From positions 55,992,560 to 56,056,559 of the forward strand of contig OY987301.1 of the NCBI GenBank assembly GCA_963920635.1: a DNA stretch of 64,000 nucleotides, in the 5' to 3' direction. The notes under the pieces are model-generated. The model was not told the origin of the DNA. It ran no database searches and saw nothing but the letters and a program-made list of their open reading frames with translations. This DNA comes from Pseudeuparius sepicola (lineage: Eukaryota; Arthropoda; Insecta; Coleoptera; Anthribidae). Of the stretch, positions 1-11,647 are shown piece after piece; within the stretch, counting starts at the first letter, position 1; every line of letters starts with the position of its first letter. The translations under genes and the position numbers were made by a program.

Positions 1-1
1 T

Positions 2-1042
2 TTTCAAAATGAATTCTGCATATGTGACGGAATTCTATCAAGAGGAACAAAAATAGTTATTCCACAAAATTTAAGACAAAGAATCCTAGACTCTGCTCAT
101 GAGGGTCATCCGGGAATTGGAGCAATGAAAAGTAGACTACGCACTAAGATCTGGTGCCCAAAGATCGACGAGCACGCCGAAAAAAGAGTGAAAGCCTGTA
201 AAGTTTGCACCCTTATATTATCAGCTCCAACAGCTCCACACCCATTGAAGAGAAGGCAGATTCCTAATGGGCCTTGGATAGACGTGGCTGTAGATTTTAT
301 GGTCCCATTGACAAATGGAGACTGTAATTGTAGACTATTTTAGTAGGTACAAAGAAATTAAAATAATGAAAAGTATAACATCAATAAATACCATTAATAT
401 TTTAAAAGAAATCTTTGCAAGATTGGGTTTTCCCATATCGATTACTTCGGATAATGGTAGACAATTCATTAGCGATGAAATCAAATCATTTCGTAATGAA
501 AATGTCATAAAAATGTTTAATACCATACCATATTGGCTCCAGATGAATGGCGGAGTAGAACGCCAAAATTGAGATATTCTTAAAAGGCTTAAAATTAGTC
601 AGGCTTTAAAAAACAATTGGCAACAAGAACTTTTATATTATCAAGTAATATCCCCACACAACAACAGGTAAAACTCCATGCGAATTATTCTTCCGACGAC
701 AGTTCAGAGACAAACTTCCAAGTGCCATGGATACAAAGAATATACAACTAGAAAACGACGTCACTGACAAAGACCAAATTCAAAAAGAAAAAGGAAAAGA
801 ATATGGAGACAGAAAAGAAAAGCAGCTGAAAGTACAGATATAGAAATAGGCCGATAAGGTATATAAAAAAATATTATTAAAGCAAGCAAAACAACTCCAA
901 ACTTTGACCCGACTCTCCATACTGTAATCGACAAAAATGGCGGCGACCTTATCGTAAAAGATGATGATTCTGGCCAAGATTACAGACGGAATATAGTGCA
1001 TCTAAAGAAAGTAGAAGGCGAATGGAGAATAGCAGAGAATTA
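2..1042 (+). pseudogene. Ty3/Gypsy integrase fragment (element G1)
   Basis: The frame is open from base 2, so the element starts outside the window. It encodes the C-terminal pol region of a Gypsy element, which joins element cDNA to host DNA. An H2C2 zinc-binding module comes first (HEGHPGIG, then CKVC). The core follows, with DVAVDF (first Asp), SDNGRQF (second Asp) and NGGVERQN (Glu). The frame shifts near 315 and stops occur at about 572 and beyond. A recognisable C-terminal tail runs to a stop near 1040 (GEWRIAEN). The family is clear from the order and spacing of the motifs. The frameshift and stops make it inactive. Confidence 0.85.
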
Positions 1043-1410
1043 GGATTTAAATGAAAACTAACCCTAGAAAGTTTAGTTACGTCAGTAATCACTCGTTACG
1101 TATAATGGGGTTTTAGCTAAGCGTGATCAATTTGGTCGACTGTTGCGCCCGTAAATACATACCTACAGTAAATTGGTTGGCCTTAAGTTACGGATAATAG
1201 ATATATTATTATTTTGTAGATTTGGTTAGAAATAATTAATTCATAAACGCGCATTACGCATTATATAAATAAGTAGAGTAAGAGATGAATTGTTACCTAT
1301 AATATGTTTATATTTCTTAGATAATTACTATTGAGGTTCGTGCAACTATTTATAGTTTGGTTTAGTATTCCCATATTTATACCTTGTAGTTATGTTAGGC
1401 ATTTTTTGAA

Positions 1411-1570
1411 AAAGGAAGAGATGTAACGATGTGTATCTTTTCTGTGTTATATAATAAAGAGCTCTCGTACCGGCAGCAGTCATTCGTACGATGGTATAGA
1501 TAGACTGCGGGCGGTGGCGAGAACGAGTTAAAGAAGAAGAGAAGTTTTATTTAAAAACATCCCCGTCCCA
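1411..1570 (+). repeat. Putative polypurine tract and 3' LTR of G1
   Basis: AAAGGAAGAG at 1411-1420 looks like a plus-strand primer tract. It is followed at 1422 by TGTAACGATGTG, a typical Gypsy LTR start. The next 150 bp contain TTATATAATAAAG, a combined TATA-like and polyadenylation signal near 1450, and end near GTCCCA at about 1570. The 5' partner LTR lies outside the window, so the ends are inferred. The stretch 1043-1410 between integrase and tract shows no gene and is probably 3' untranslated element sequence. Confidence 0.4.
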
Positions 1571-1572
1571 TA

Positions 1573-2046
1573 GGAATTAAAGGATTGTACAATAATAGTT
1601 ATATCTTTACTAATGGTTATAGTAAAGATATCGTACCTAAGTTGATTATGAGAAGAGAACAAAATATTCTTAGAAAACAAGCGTATTCTACAACAACTGA
1701 AACCAATGATAATTTAAAAAAATATTTTTCTTTACCATATAGGCATTTTTTCACAAAAGATTTCTAGTATAATCGAGGGACAGTCACATGCTCTGTATTA
1801 ACTAAGAACAAGGGCAAACTAAGCAGTTTGCAAAAGAGTGGGGTGTATCGTTTGAATTGCAATGATTGCACTGTAGCTTATGTAGAGCAAACGAGAACGA
1901 GACGATCTTTGGGAGTCAGGATTAAAGAACATATTTCTAAACCTAACGTGTCAGCCTTTGGACATCACCTTAGATTCAATCAACACAGTTTTTCTCCAAC
2001 AACTAATTGTCAGTTGTTACATAATATTCGTTTTATGGTTTGAAAT
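1573..2046 (+). pseudogene. Penelope-like element C-terminus with GIY-YIG nuclease
   Basis: Two frames separated by a stop at about 1767 resemble the end of Penelope-like retroelement proteins. The first part has the linker signature (NGYSKDIVPKL, then KKYFSLPY). The second part is a GIY-YIG endonuclease: GVYRLNCNDCTVAYVEQT, RRSLGVRIKEHI and SAFGHHL. In this family the nuclease nicks target DNA for priming. Here the YIG motif reads YVE, so its Gly is lost, and the metal-binding C-terminal part is missing. It is a 5'-truncated, dead copy directly abutting the G1 LTR. Confidence 0.7.
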
Positions 2047-3700
2047 TAGATCTCATGGAAGAATTAAAAATGACAGTAATCATCTTTGCTTAAATAATCA
2101 GATTAACCTTTGCTTCCATTTCAAACCAATTTGTCTTAGCATTTAAAAATTTTAAATTACCCCCTTTTTAAATATGTACGTTTTTCTTTACCCATACCTT
2201 GTTGTTTGTATGGTTGCATACGCTTGGTGGGTATTGTCGGTGGTCCGTTAATTTCTTTGTTCGGATTTGATCTTGAGGTATTGTGAGTGGCAAATGGCGA
2301 TTTGTTTGTTTGCCGTTGACTAGTATGGTCGATTCTTGTGTATTTTTCTTTGTATTTTGACAAGTAAGTGTGTTTTCATCCCCAAAATTCGGTCTTAGAT
2401 AAGATTATTTTTCTTAGATAAGTATTATTTGCAGAATTTTATTGTTAACACTTACACAATTTTACACTCACTGGGATTACTACAGTTTTCTATGGTTTTC
2501 CGTAGTACTTGAGCGAATGATATACTAGTTCTATCTGGAAAAAAGTCGGCCCTAGCCGCAAATGGCAACGAAGACAAAATAATAGTAATTGCCCCCCTCC
2601 CCCGTAGAAGCATGTGGTTGCTGGGGTACTCCTAGTTTGGAGTATTGTGAGGGTGAGAATTATTATTATTATTATAATATAAGTCAATAAAGTGAAACTT
2701 TAACCTGTACATACTGTCTTTATTTTTGTCACATACCTAACCCATTAAATTAGCAAAAGATACCTAACTAGATAAAGTCCGTCAAGATGTGTAGGTACTT
2801 GGTCATCTATACCTAGATTTTTGCACATAGGATTTTGAATTTGACATTTTTATTTGTAAGCCTACTTCTGTGGTTCTACGGAATATAAATGCAAAATCTT
2901 GTTGTTACCCAGTGGAGCGGTTAAAGCATTATCGCTTTTGACAAAAGGAGCATAATCTTTAAAAGTTATGGATGACTTTAACAGCCTAGTAACAAGGAAA
3001 ATAAGAGTCACCTTTCATTCATATAAGTAAACAAGGTGACATTTTGCGGAAATCAGTTTTTGGACACTAGTTATAAAATACAACATACTTTAAAGAACCT
3101 TTAAATTGATCCTGTCTGTCATTTGAATAACAACTTCGGAAAACTTATTTAGAAACAAAATCGCACGTTCTCTATTTCATCCATACCATAATGAATCTCC
3201 TGTATTTCGTAGAAAGCTGTATGCAGCACTCAGAGCTTTCTTAATCGATTTGCATGTAAAAATCACACAATACAGTTTTTACTACTTCTATAAATAATAT
3301 ATGTTATTCCACAACTAGCGCAAGATATATTACTCCGTCGCAATATAATCTAGGAAAAACAAACTCGTAAAGGCTGCCTTAATGATATTGGCCTAATATG
3401 GAAATAACTTTGAATATTCTGGAGATGTTTACTAAAGTTGGCGTAGACGGGACTTCTACACAAACAAAAAGATTTTAGGCCCGAAATATGGCTGTTTGCC
3501 AAGGATTCTGGCTGACCTTCGTCGCTTGGAGGATGTTGGAAGTAAATGTGGAAATTGGATGTGGATAAATTACTTGAAGGACGGTTGCCTATGAATGATT
3601 TGGCTCCCTATGATTCTGTGTTCCGTGCGAGTTGCTTATTGTGCGTGTTGCTTACCGTGCAATAGTGTTTAAAACGTGCAAAGCTCAGCCTATATACGTG
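2047..3700. other. No gene recognised; AT-rich repeat debris
   Basis: No frame in this stretch resembles a known family. A (TTA)n microsatellite lies at about 2659-2678, followed by AATAAA at 2686, which could be the end of an old LTR or LINE. Reading frames here are short and low in complexity. Confidence 0.5.
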
Positions 3701-3704
3701 GCAG

Positions 3705-4195
3705 GTATTGCGTTATAAAGTGAACATGAGATTCAGAAAGCAAGTGTCTAGTTTATGCCAAACTTCGTATAACATTCTCAAGCAACTGTATCCTCAGAGA
3801 TATACTTTGGCCTCCACTACAAAGTTGCAATTGTGTGAAGCTCTAATAATTTCAAAAATGAGTTATTGCGATACTGTTTATGGGCCGGCACTGCTACTGG
3901 AAGATCAGGTCAGACTACAGAGAGGGAAGGCTAAAGCTTAATAAGTTGAGGTCTCTGAATTTACTGTTCTTAACACATAAAGTGATAACGACTGGCATTG
4001 CAAACTATTTGAGTACAAAATTATTGAAATTTAAAAATATAAATAGACTTAATACTAGGAATCAAAATTTATGAGTTATTCCCAAGCATAAAACGAAAGT
4101 ATTTACCTATAGTTTTACGTATAATGCAGTCAAAAAGTACAACTCTCTGCCACCCTCATTTTATAACTATAATTTTACTAATTAAAAAAAAAATT
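3705..4195 (+). pseudogene. Non-LTR retrotransposon RT C-terminus (CR1/Jockey-like)
   Basis: The frame carries the thumb and C-terminal region common in CR1/Jockey-group RTs: VSSLCQTSYNILKQLYP, then LCEALIISKMSYCDTVYGP, then KLNKLRSLNLLFLTHKVI and SLPPSF. About 40-50 residues are missing between the RLQR and REGRLKLN parts, and the last part is in another frame with a stop at about 4072. There is no catalytic palm domain, so this is a 5'-truncated LINE copy of the kind left by incomplete reverse transcription. Confidence 0.7.
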
Positions 4196-4454
4196 AAAAG
4201 CCTATTTATTATCACACCGATCATGTTTTTTTTTTCGCTGACTAAATATAGCAATTTATAAAAATGTTCCTCTGAAATATGAAATATAATATATAGTAGT
4301 TTAGGTTGCACATTGTAATGTGTATGTTTAATTTCTTTAATTTAGAATACTTTGTTTTTGTATTCTTTTCAAGGTTAAGTTGAAAAACGCTATGTATTAG
4401 CGACACTTCGCCTGTTTATACCATTAAATATATAAATAAAGACGAGACCCTTGC

Positions 4455-5525
4455 CATGTTATCGGACCTTAGGTGACATTGATGTTGTTGGACGTTCCTG
4501 CATTTCCCATGAATTTCCTGACGGTTCGGGCTGTCGCAAGTAGTACCGCTTTCTGCATGTACCTGTAAAGATTATCAGTTAGACCCAGCTCTTTGATGTT
4601 TCTCAGCAAACTTTTTGGTATAACACCAGTTGTTGACACGATGATTGGAATCGTCTGAACGTTGTCCATTTCCCAATGCCTTCTAATTCGTTCTTCTAAG
4701 TCTCTGTACTTCGCGATCTTCTCGACTTGCTTTACACGCAGGTTGTTGTTGTTCGGGATGACCACATCAATCAGAGTTGTCTTCCTAGAAATTTTATCAA
4801 CTATTATAAGGTCCGGTCTGTTATGGGCAACTCGTTGATCTGTCAGAACTGTACGATCCCAGTACATCTTGTAGTTGCTGTTCTCAAGAACAGGCTCCGG
4901 TGTCTAGCTGTAATATGGGACCCTCTCTGCCTGCACAAGCAGCAGTTTTTCCGCCAGTTCCTGGTGCAAGATCTTGGCAACCGAATCGTGTCGTTCCTTA
5001 CATTCCGTTGATGCGAACATCTGACTTCCTCCTGTTATGTGCTGGATTGTTTCTGAAGTTGGGCACCCGTATCTGCATCTGTCATCCACTACCGATGCAT
5101 TTCCTAAAATGAATTTTAGGTAGTTACGAGTTGGTATAACCTGATCTTGTATGGCCAGTAAAAAGCCTTCCGTCTCGGGGAACATTCGTCCCGAGGTCAG
5201 CCCATAGTTCGACGCTAACTTGTCGACATGTTCCTGGTTAACCTCATTTGGATGCCTCCCGTGCAGCGGCTTCTCCAACCACCTCAGTAGTTTATCGTTG
5301 TCGGTTCGGTGGTGATTTTGATGCTCGTGTTCCGTCAGACGTAGCGGTGTTGAGACGTCTGCTCCGCATATAGCCCTATGTAGTGTAGAGCTGTTGACTT
5401 GCCTGTAGAAATAATTACGCAGATTTAATATTTGTTGGTCTAATTGCTTGCTGAGTTCTGCCAGTCCTCTTCCTCCTAGTTGACGTGGCAGAGTTCTTCT
5501 TTCTACGGCGCTACGGGGATGATAT
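4455..5525 (-). pseudogene. RLE-type non-LTR retrotransposon, C-terminal half
   Basis: Reading on the minus strand from about 5525, a post-RT region (LGGRGLAEL) is followed by a Cys/His knuckle (CRYGCPTSETIQH, later TECKERH). Next comes a restriction-like endonuclease with the PD-x14-D pattern (NRPDLIIVDKISRKTTLIDV). The protein ends near 4469 after a conserved STTGVIPKSL segment. This layout is the R2/R4 group, where the endonuclease cuts the target for primed reverse transcription. Only one stop (near 4903) breaks over 340 residues, so this copy is much younger than its neighbours. The RT domain is gone by 5' truncation near 5525. Confidence 0.85.
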
Positions 5526-6930
5526 TATTATTTGCCTATCTAACCTACATGCATGGAAATAAACACATATACGGAAATTTCATTCAATTTCTTGAATTTT
5601 GATATTGATAACATTTCACTGGTAAATTTGTACTGTCTAAATTGATTATTTAGCTGTAATGTGGGTAAAAGTTAGTGCGATCAAAATGATCTTTAGAGGG
5701 GTATAGTAATGAAATAACACTCCAACGAAAACACGCTTCATCGCTATTTTTTATATTGATACAAGCTAGTTGTTTTCTTTTTAATTTCGACATGGAGTTG
5801 TAGATGTGAAGCACTGCTTCCCATTTCAATTTTATTTATCTTAAGGTCTAAACTTAAAATTTTGCATAACGTCCACCCTGATCCATTTTCATGAAAATCT
5901 TTAACCTTTTTTTTATAATCGCATCGATTATGCTATCTTTAAATCACAGCTTTAAATAACTGCCTCGGTCATTTATAATATGTTTTGTGTCGACCTATTT
6001 ATTTTCGCTTATGATTCCATCATATTGAGATATTTTAACAAATCCACCATTAAAAACAGCACTAACTTTAACAATGTGAGAATCATTTAAAGTTTGACTT
6101 ATGCGACGTTGAAAGAGAGTAAAGGCGTCATCAGAAGACTCTAATCTATATGATTCATATTTACTCTCACACCTGTGCGAAGTCGATTCTGGATTGCTGC
6201 TTGCACATCCACCCATTTCACACGGTCACTTCCACTGAGGCGACGATTGCCTTCTCCGGTTTTCTTTAATGTTTTAAAATATAATGGACTATTATAATTA
6301 TATAATTTTTTGCATTGGAATTTGTAAACATGTCTAGGTAATCACGGAACCCCACCAACAGACTTTTTTATCCATTAGTTTGCTCATAAATTGAAAAAAA
6401 CTGTTGCAAAATTAGGGAATGTATCTGCTATTTTGTTAGTAGTTATTTCCTATTTTTTTTATATACCTAACGAAGCATTCCCAGATATATTATTGGATCT
6501 AGGTTTTATACGCCAGGTAATAAATAATTTCTATGAAATATTTGGATTTTACTGATTCAATTTTGAACTTATTAGATGTCCCCACAAAATAACAGATACG
6601 CCTCTAATATTTAAGGACAAATTAAGGACACCGCAAAAAGTGTTTTGTGGTTTGTGAATATAGGTACCTATAACCCGACTTTCGTGACTATCGTCCGAAA
6701 GCAGAAAACTATTTCATTTTTAATACTTAATTTTTTCGATTTATAATGGAGATAGTATTTTTTATTAATGCTTGTTCCGATAATTTGCTTTACATAGACT
6801 TTAATATATGTTATTTGATTAACACAAACAACGATCATATTACTGCTGACGTGAAACATGGGAAAAGGAAGAGGTAGATAGTATGCCTGTTTAGTTTTGT
6901 TTATTTGTGTATTGGAATATATATACAGGA
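5526..6930. other. AT-rich stretch without recognised element
   Basis: Apart from the short minus-strand frame at 5995-6216, nothing here resembles a known gene or element. TACAGGATGATTAACC near 6922 resembles the left end of a Tc1/mariner-type repeat. Its partner end was not found. Confidence 0.4.
5995..6216 (-). CDS. Small ORF with N-myristoylation-like start, unknown
   Basis: This 73-codon frame starts at an ATG with an in-frame TGA four codons upstream, so the start is defined. It begins MGGCASS, which fits an N-myristoylation site (Gly at position 2, Ser at 6) with a Cys at 4 that could be palmitoylated. The rest is polar, with a mixed hydrophobic end (FNGGFVKISQYDG). I do not recognise the family. 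No strong splice donor follows. It could be a small host gene, an exon relic or chance. Confidence 0.2.
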   Translation of the reverse strand: MGGCASSNPESTSHRCESKYESYRLESSDDAFTLFQRRISQTLNDSHIVKVSAVFNGGFVKISQYDGIISENK

Positions 6931-7255
6931 TGATTAACCTAAAACTCCCCGGTTTTATATCTCAACAAGGAAATAAGATATTTCAGTTCCGTAAAAAATG
7001 CTGTTAGAGCTCGCTGAATACTTTATTTGTATGTTCAAATCTAATTTTTCTATGGCAAAAAGTAGATGGCGCTGCGGTCGAAAGAATTTTTTTCGTTCAC
7101 AGTGACCTTGAAAAGTAGTGCACCCGAATTCTTCGATATGAAGCACATTATGCACTATAAACAAATTTTGAAAAATCAGCAGTTTTTTCGTTATCGCACT
7201 TTAAACTTGCATTATCTCCAAAACTAAAAACGAGAAACTTATTTTCTGAGGAGTA

Positions 7256-7984
7256 CAGTGTGTCCCAATTTGATACTGGACACCTCAGAAATATATGAAG
7301 GGCAAGGAAAACAAATGGTCTCTATTTTTTTATTGATAGTCCCAAGGAAGAGTATCTCACAGGCGGTGGTATTTGGATGGGGTAATTATTTCATGGCCTG
7401 CTATTATTGTTTAAAATAGCAAATTTTCAAAAACCCTATTTTTTACAACAAAATGTTGTTGAGAAAACTTGTTCTGAATGAAAAACTGAGTATATTTGCA
7501 AAATTTCAAAAGTCTAAGCCTACTTTGATTTTTAGCTTTTAGGCCTTTTTCTCCCACTTTTTTCTTAGAAATGTGTCCTTTCTGGAGCCTTCACGTCAAA
7601 ATATTATTAAGGAAACTTGTTCATAGTGAAAAAATAAAATTTTGACGTGAAAGCTCCAGAAAGGACACTTTTCTAAGAAAGAAGTGGGAGATAAATCTAA
7701 AAATCAAAGTGGGCCTAGACTTTTAAAATTTTACTACGAATCCACTCAGTTTTTCATTTTGCAGAAGTTTTCTTAATAACATTTTGTCGCAAAAAAATCC
7801 CTAATGGGGTTTCTTGAAAATTTGCTACTTTAAAAAATCATAACAGGCCATGAAATAATTAACCCATCCAAATACTACCGCCTGTGAGATATTCTCCCTT
7901 GGGTCTACCAATAAAAAAATAGAGACTAATTGTTTTCCTTGCCCTATATTTTTGAGGTGTTTAGCATCAAATTGGGACACACTG
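7256..7984. mobile_element. 729-bp fold-back MITE, Tc1/mariner type
   Basis: The two halves are near-complementary: CAGTGTGTCCCAATTTGA at 7256 is mirrored by the sequence ending CACACTG at 7984. Pairing continues through the whole element to about 7602 and 7639. Only some 36 bp at the centre are unpaired. TA flanks both ends (7254-7255 and 7985-7986), the Tc1/mariner target duplication. There is no transposase. As RNA it would form a hairpin of about 350 bp. Confidence 0.9.
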
Positions 7985-8127
7985 TATATCTGCCAGTTAT
8001 TTTGTCATTTTAAAAATCAAAATTCAAGTTAAGTAAATAGGTTTAAATTTTCCTTGACAGGTTCTCGCAAAAAGACCAATTTCACCAATATGTTTATATT
8101 GTTTTTATTGTTAAACAATATTAATAT

Positions 8128-8165
8128 GCCGACGTTTCGCCTACAATTTTAGGCATTTTCAAGGC
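8128..8165 (-). ncRNA. Degenerate hammerhead-ribozyme-like motif
   Basis: On the minus strand GCC-TTGAAAA-T is followed by the hairpin GCCTA-AAATTG-TAGGC, then GAAAC-GTC-GGC. The order matches a hammerhead core: stem I GCC/GGC, CUGANGA box, stem II, GAAA box, GUC cleavage triplet. The CUGANGA box differs at two positions, so activity is unlikely. Penelope-like and other retroelements are known to carry such motifs. Here it lies just downstream of the 3' end of the minus-strand retroelement. Confidence 0.35.
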
Positions 8166-8306
8166 AGCAATACATAGTTTCAATCACAGGTACATAACAA
8201 AGCATTTTTTCTACTCTTTAAAACATACAATTTAAATAATACTTTAATGAATTATATAAACTATTACCTACTTAATAAATAATACAAATAAAAAAAAAAT
8301 TAAATG

Positions 8307-9918
8307 TAAAAAATTTCATCCAAACCCTTGCCATCCAGAGAAGCAAGAGTCCCCAACACAGAAGCAGCATTGCCCCTTTGAATTTCCAATCCGATCCTTT
8401 GGGTAATAAAGCTTTTAGATTTTAATTATTTAAATTTAGAACATAAATCTGAAATAAAATGTTTAGCTTTACAACCCCAAGGACCGAAAGTTTCAACAGC
8501 AAAAGGAACAAAAATAAGGCGATCTTCCAACTCTTAATATTTTTTATGTTTTTGGTCTTCTGCTAAACGTGCAGCCTCCCCCCAAAAGTATCTACTATTT
8601 CGCCGCAAATGTAGGTATGGCTCTCACAAACCTGAAGAATAAATCTTAAGGCAATGGAAATACGAAAGGTGGAATTGTCCAAAAGATTCCCAAGAGAAGA
8701 TGAAGGAAGGGCGTTTAACCATGCTTTGGATTCTGAGGCCTGAAGAGCTAAAAGACGCGCTTTATTTTTTAAATTTGAGCAATTCAAAATTAATGAGTTA
8801 GGGCGAACTTGGCACACCTCAAAATCAAAGTCCTTTTGTCGTTATGGCAATTCAGTAGGGACACAATTTAATTTACAAAGAGATAACCAAAAACTTTGTG
8901 CATAATTTAAATCAGAATCGGAAGATAAAGGAATATTGGAAGGAAGAATAATTTCAAGCAAATTTGATGAGTCATTTAGAGAACCAAGAAATGCAGAAAA
9001 ACAAAGAGATGTTGAATCGCGAATACCGAGACCTCCAAGTTTTACGGGTAATGTACATTGTAGCCATGAAAAATTTTCAAAATTGCAATTTGTAATATCT
9101 GAAATTGAGCGTTTCAAAAGAAAATCAAAATGTTCCAAAAATTCAAAATTATTCCAACAAGGGGCACATCTAAGAGTATAAGCAATACGTGGGATTGCGA
9201 AGGAATGTCTTAACAAAAAATATGCACTATGGGAACTTAACTGCTTTAAATTTTCAGTTAGACGTTTTAAAATATTATTTTTTTTTATTTATAGTTTTAC
9301 CAATTTCTTTACTGTTTTGAAAAAAATCTGCAATAAATGAGGACCCAGACTTTTTTTGCAAAATCAGAAGTTCACATTTTTTGAAATTTAGTTCTAGACC
9401 AATAGCTGAACTCATCGAAATGATATTTTTAAAATCATTTAAAACAGTTTCTGGGTCTCCTGCAATAATTCCATCATCTAAATACCAAAGGTTAATTTCA
9501 GAATAAAGGCTTTGTATTAAAGAATTAAGAACAAGACAGAAAAGAGGGGGACCTAAAGGGTCTCCTTGTTGAACACCTCTTTTAGACAAAAGCAGATATT
9601 CCCCGTATGACAAAAAAGAGGGCTCTTTATAACATTGAGATATAAATAAAAAGAACTCGGGAAACATTTTCTTAATATTGTGCAAAATTACGTAGCTATT
9701 AATCATATTGAAAGCATTCTTGAAATCAATTTTAAGAACCACTTTGTCGGAAATTTTAAAAAACGCCGAACTGAATGAGTAGCTGCTTCGGCACCACACT
9801 TTGTGCCAAAACCTAGTTGATGTGGTCGAAAGGAAGCACCCAAGGAATCATAAATCCGAAAACACATTACTTTGGCAACTAGGCGGCGAAGGCATAAACC
9901 TATAGCAATAGGTCGAAT
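8307..9918 (-). pseudogene. OTU-RT retroelement, RT palm to C-terminus
   Basis: This is the downstream half of a retroelement whose upstream half lies at 12245-14028. Reading down the minus strand: PIAIGLCLRRLVAKV; then LKIDFKNAFN (motif A Asp); GVQQGDPLGP (motif B); WYLDDG (motif C, near 9475); and LPVKLGGLGIRD. The C-terminal region has CESHTYICGEIVD and, in another frame, FVPFAVETFGPWG and QRGNAASVLGTL, ending at about 8307. Several frameshifts split it. The segment expected between CGEIVD and the last block, where an endonuclease core with RPD would lie, appears deleted. All RT catalytic residues remain. The class is a non-LTR retroelement with YLDDG rather than YADD; I cannot name the clade. 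Confidence 0.8.
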
Positions 9919-10868
9919 GGGCTCGTATACTTCGGTCAAAAATAATTTTTTTATCTATCGGTAGAAAATAACAAAAAAATCGACCCGCGTCTTTCTTTTT
10001 TTTCATTTTTGCTTTAGATTTGCTGTAATTTTATAAATAATACTTTCCCGCCAAAGGTTGTGACGTAGTTGCCCTTCCTTATACAAGGAGTATTATGGTA
10101 TTATTAAATACCTCTTGTAACTTTTATTAAAAGAATTTATTATTCTTAATATCTTTCAATATAATTTCAATGCAGATCATGGTAATTTACAAAAATATTA
10201 TCATTATATTAATACATTCTACACGACCCCGGTAGCCAGGTAAACGGCCATGCAAGTTTGGCCATACTGCTTAGCCCCGTCAAATAAATGGTCAACTTTT
10301 ATTTACGAGGATTCATTTGACACTCAACGTTTGAAGTGTGAGAACTTAGGTTATACAGTTCAAATTTGCACTGCAAGTTTGTGTTATTATTTGAATAATC
10401 TTTTATATAGCAAATCGAACTTTTCAAAGTATGGAGCAAGGATTTGTGAAGGCGACATCGGACAATCTGCCATATTATGTGAAATTGGAAATGGTGTGTT
10501 CGTTTATTAAACTCGGGGGGACCTCGGAGGATCGGCCATGCTCGGCCGCCGCGATGTTCGCCCGCTTCGCGGCCTCACGTCCGCTCCGTGCGGGATTCGC
10601 CGTCTAAATTGAAGCCGTGGGTTTGCGTCCCTGCCCGCCTCTCCGGTCTCTCTGCTATGATTGTAGAACGATTCTTCTTCTGCATATTTGTCATTAACAA
10701 AAAGAAAATGAAAATATCACTTTAGACATGAATTATTATTCAAACTTTACTATAAAAAGGTAACCAATTAGGGAAAGAATGGACACAACATAATTTACAG
10801 TTTATTGAGCAATAATTTACAATACAACTTAACTATTTACTTAAGTATACTTGATAAAATTAAAGGCC

Positions 10869-11483
10869 TCACACAATAACCATTATGTGAACTAATACCC
10901 TCGAATGTATATTGAGCATTGCAAATTCTCGAATTCGTCTTATTATCCTCTCTACATGAATTGAAAGGGAAGCAATTCGTTTGCTTTTTATGTAGCACTG
11001 AGGCACAACTTCCTTTTTCAAGATAATCTTATTGCTTCCCACATTTTTGAAGAACACCCAATTCTTAGCATCACGCTCAAGCTAAAAAAAGAAAAATGTA
11101 TCTTACTATTCTTATACAAAAATTATTGCAATAAAAGTTGCTCGATTAAAGAGTAAGTAATATAATATAAACTATACTAAATACTGGATATTACTAAAAA
11201 CATTTAATCTCTATATATGTAATAAAAATTATTAACAGGGGTTATAACCTCAAGACAGTAAGTAAGTATTAAAAAAAAGAAGTAAAAGTGCTTGAAACTA
11301 TCTATAATAGATAATGCACTTACGTTGAGATGGTCTTCGCATCAATACAAAAACGTTTTCTTCATTGGAAGGCCAACTGTTTCCAGCCACCGTTTTCGGC
11401 GAATTTCGTCGGTAGGCACCAATAAAAACAATTTTCCAGAGTTTCTGCTGGTGTTTTCACAAGAGGGAACGAACAACCCCCAT
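10869..11483 (-). pseudogene. THAP-domain transposase relic of ISL2EU type, two exons
   Basis: Exon 1 (about 11483 to 11324) encodes FVPSCENTSRNSGKLFLLVP, then RKRWLETVGLP and CEDHLN, the C2CH zinc and core residues of a THAP DNA-binding domain. It ends at a GTAAGT donor. A 242-bp intron ends TTTTTTTAG. Exon 2 (11081 to 10869) continues in frame with LERDAKNWVFFKNVG and KKEVVPQCY. After KSKR the protein jumps to IASLSIHVERIIRRIREF, the C-terminal end of the DDE domain, so the catalytic middle is deleted. There is one TGA before the CED motif and an extra G near the start codon. It is dead as a transposase, but the splice structure is preserved. Confidence 0.75.
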
Positions 11484-11647
11484 GACTATTATAACGAAGC
11501 GCAAACTAGTAAATAACCAGTAAGATCACTTGCTTATTTTCTGCTAACGCATTGGGCAAAGGGCTGATAATCTTCGCAGGTAGAAACGTTTTCAACTATT
11601 GATAGTTTGATAGCGGTTATATTTATAAAGGTTAACAGGCCAGGTCA

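Noticed and set aside
1043..1410. Longer LTR for G1 beginning right after integrase
   Set aside because: No purine tract precedes that point, whereas AAAGGAAGAG with TGTAACG follows at 1411-1428; without the 5' LTR the alternative cannot be excluded.
4872..5112. Plus-strand ORFs at 4727-5112
   Set aside because: They are antisense shadows of the RLE-type LINE protein, whose motifs are clear on the minus strand.
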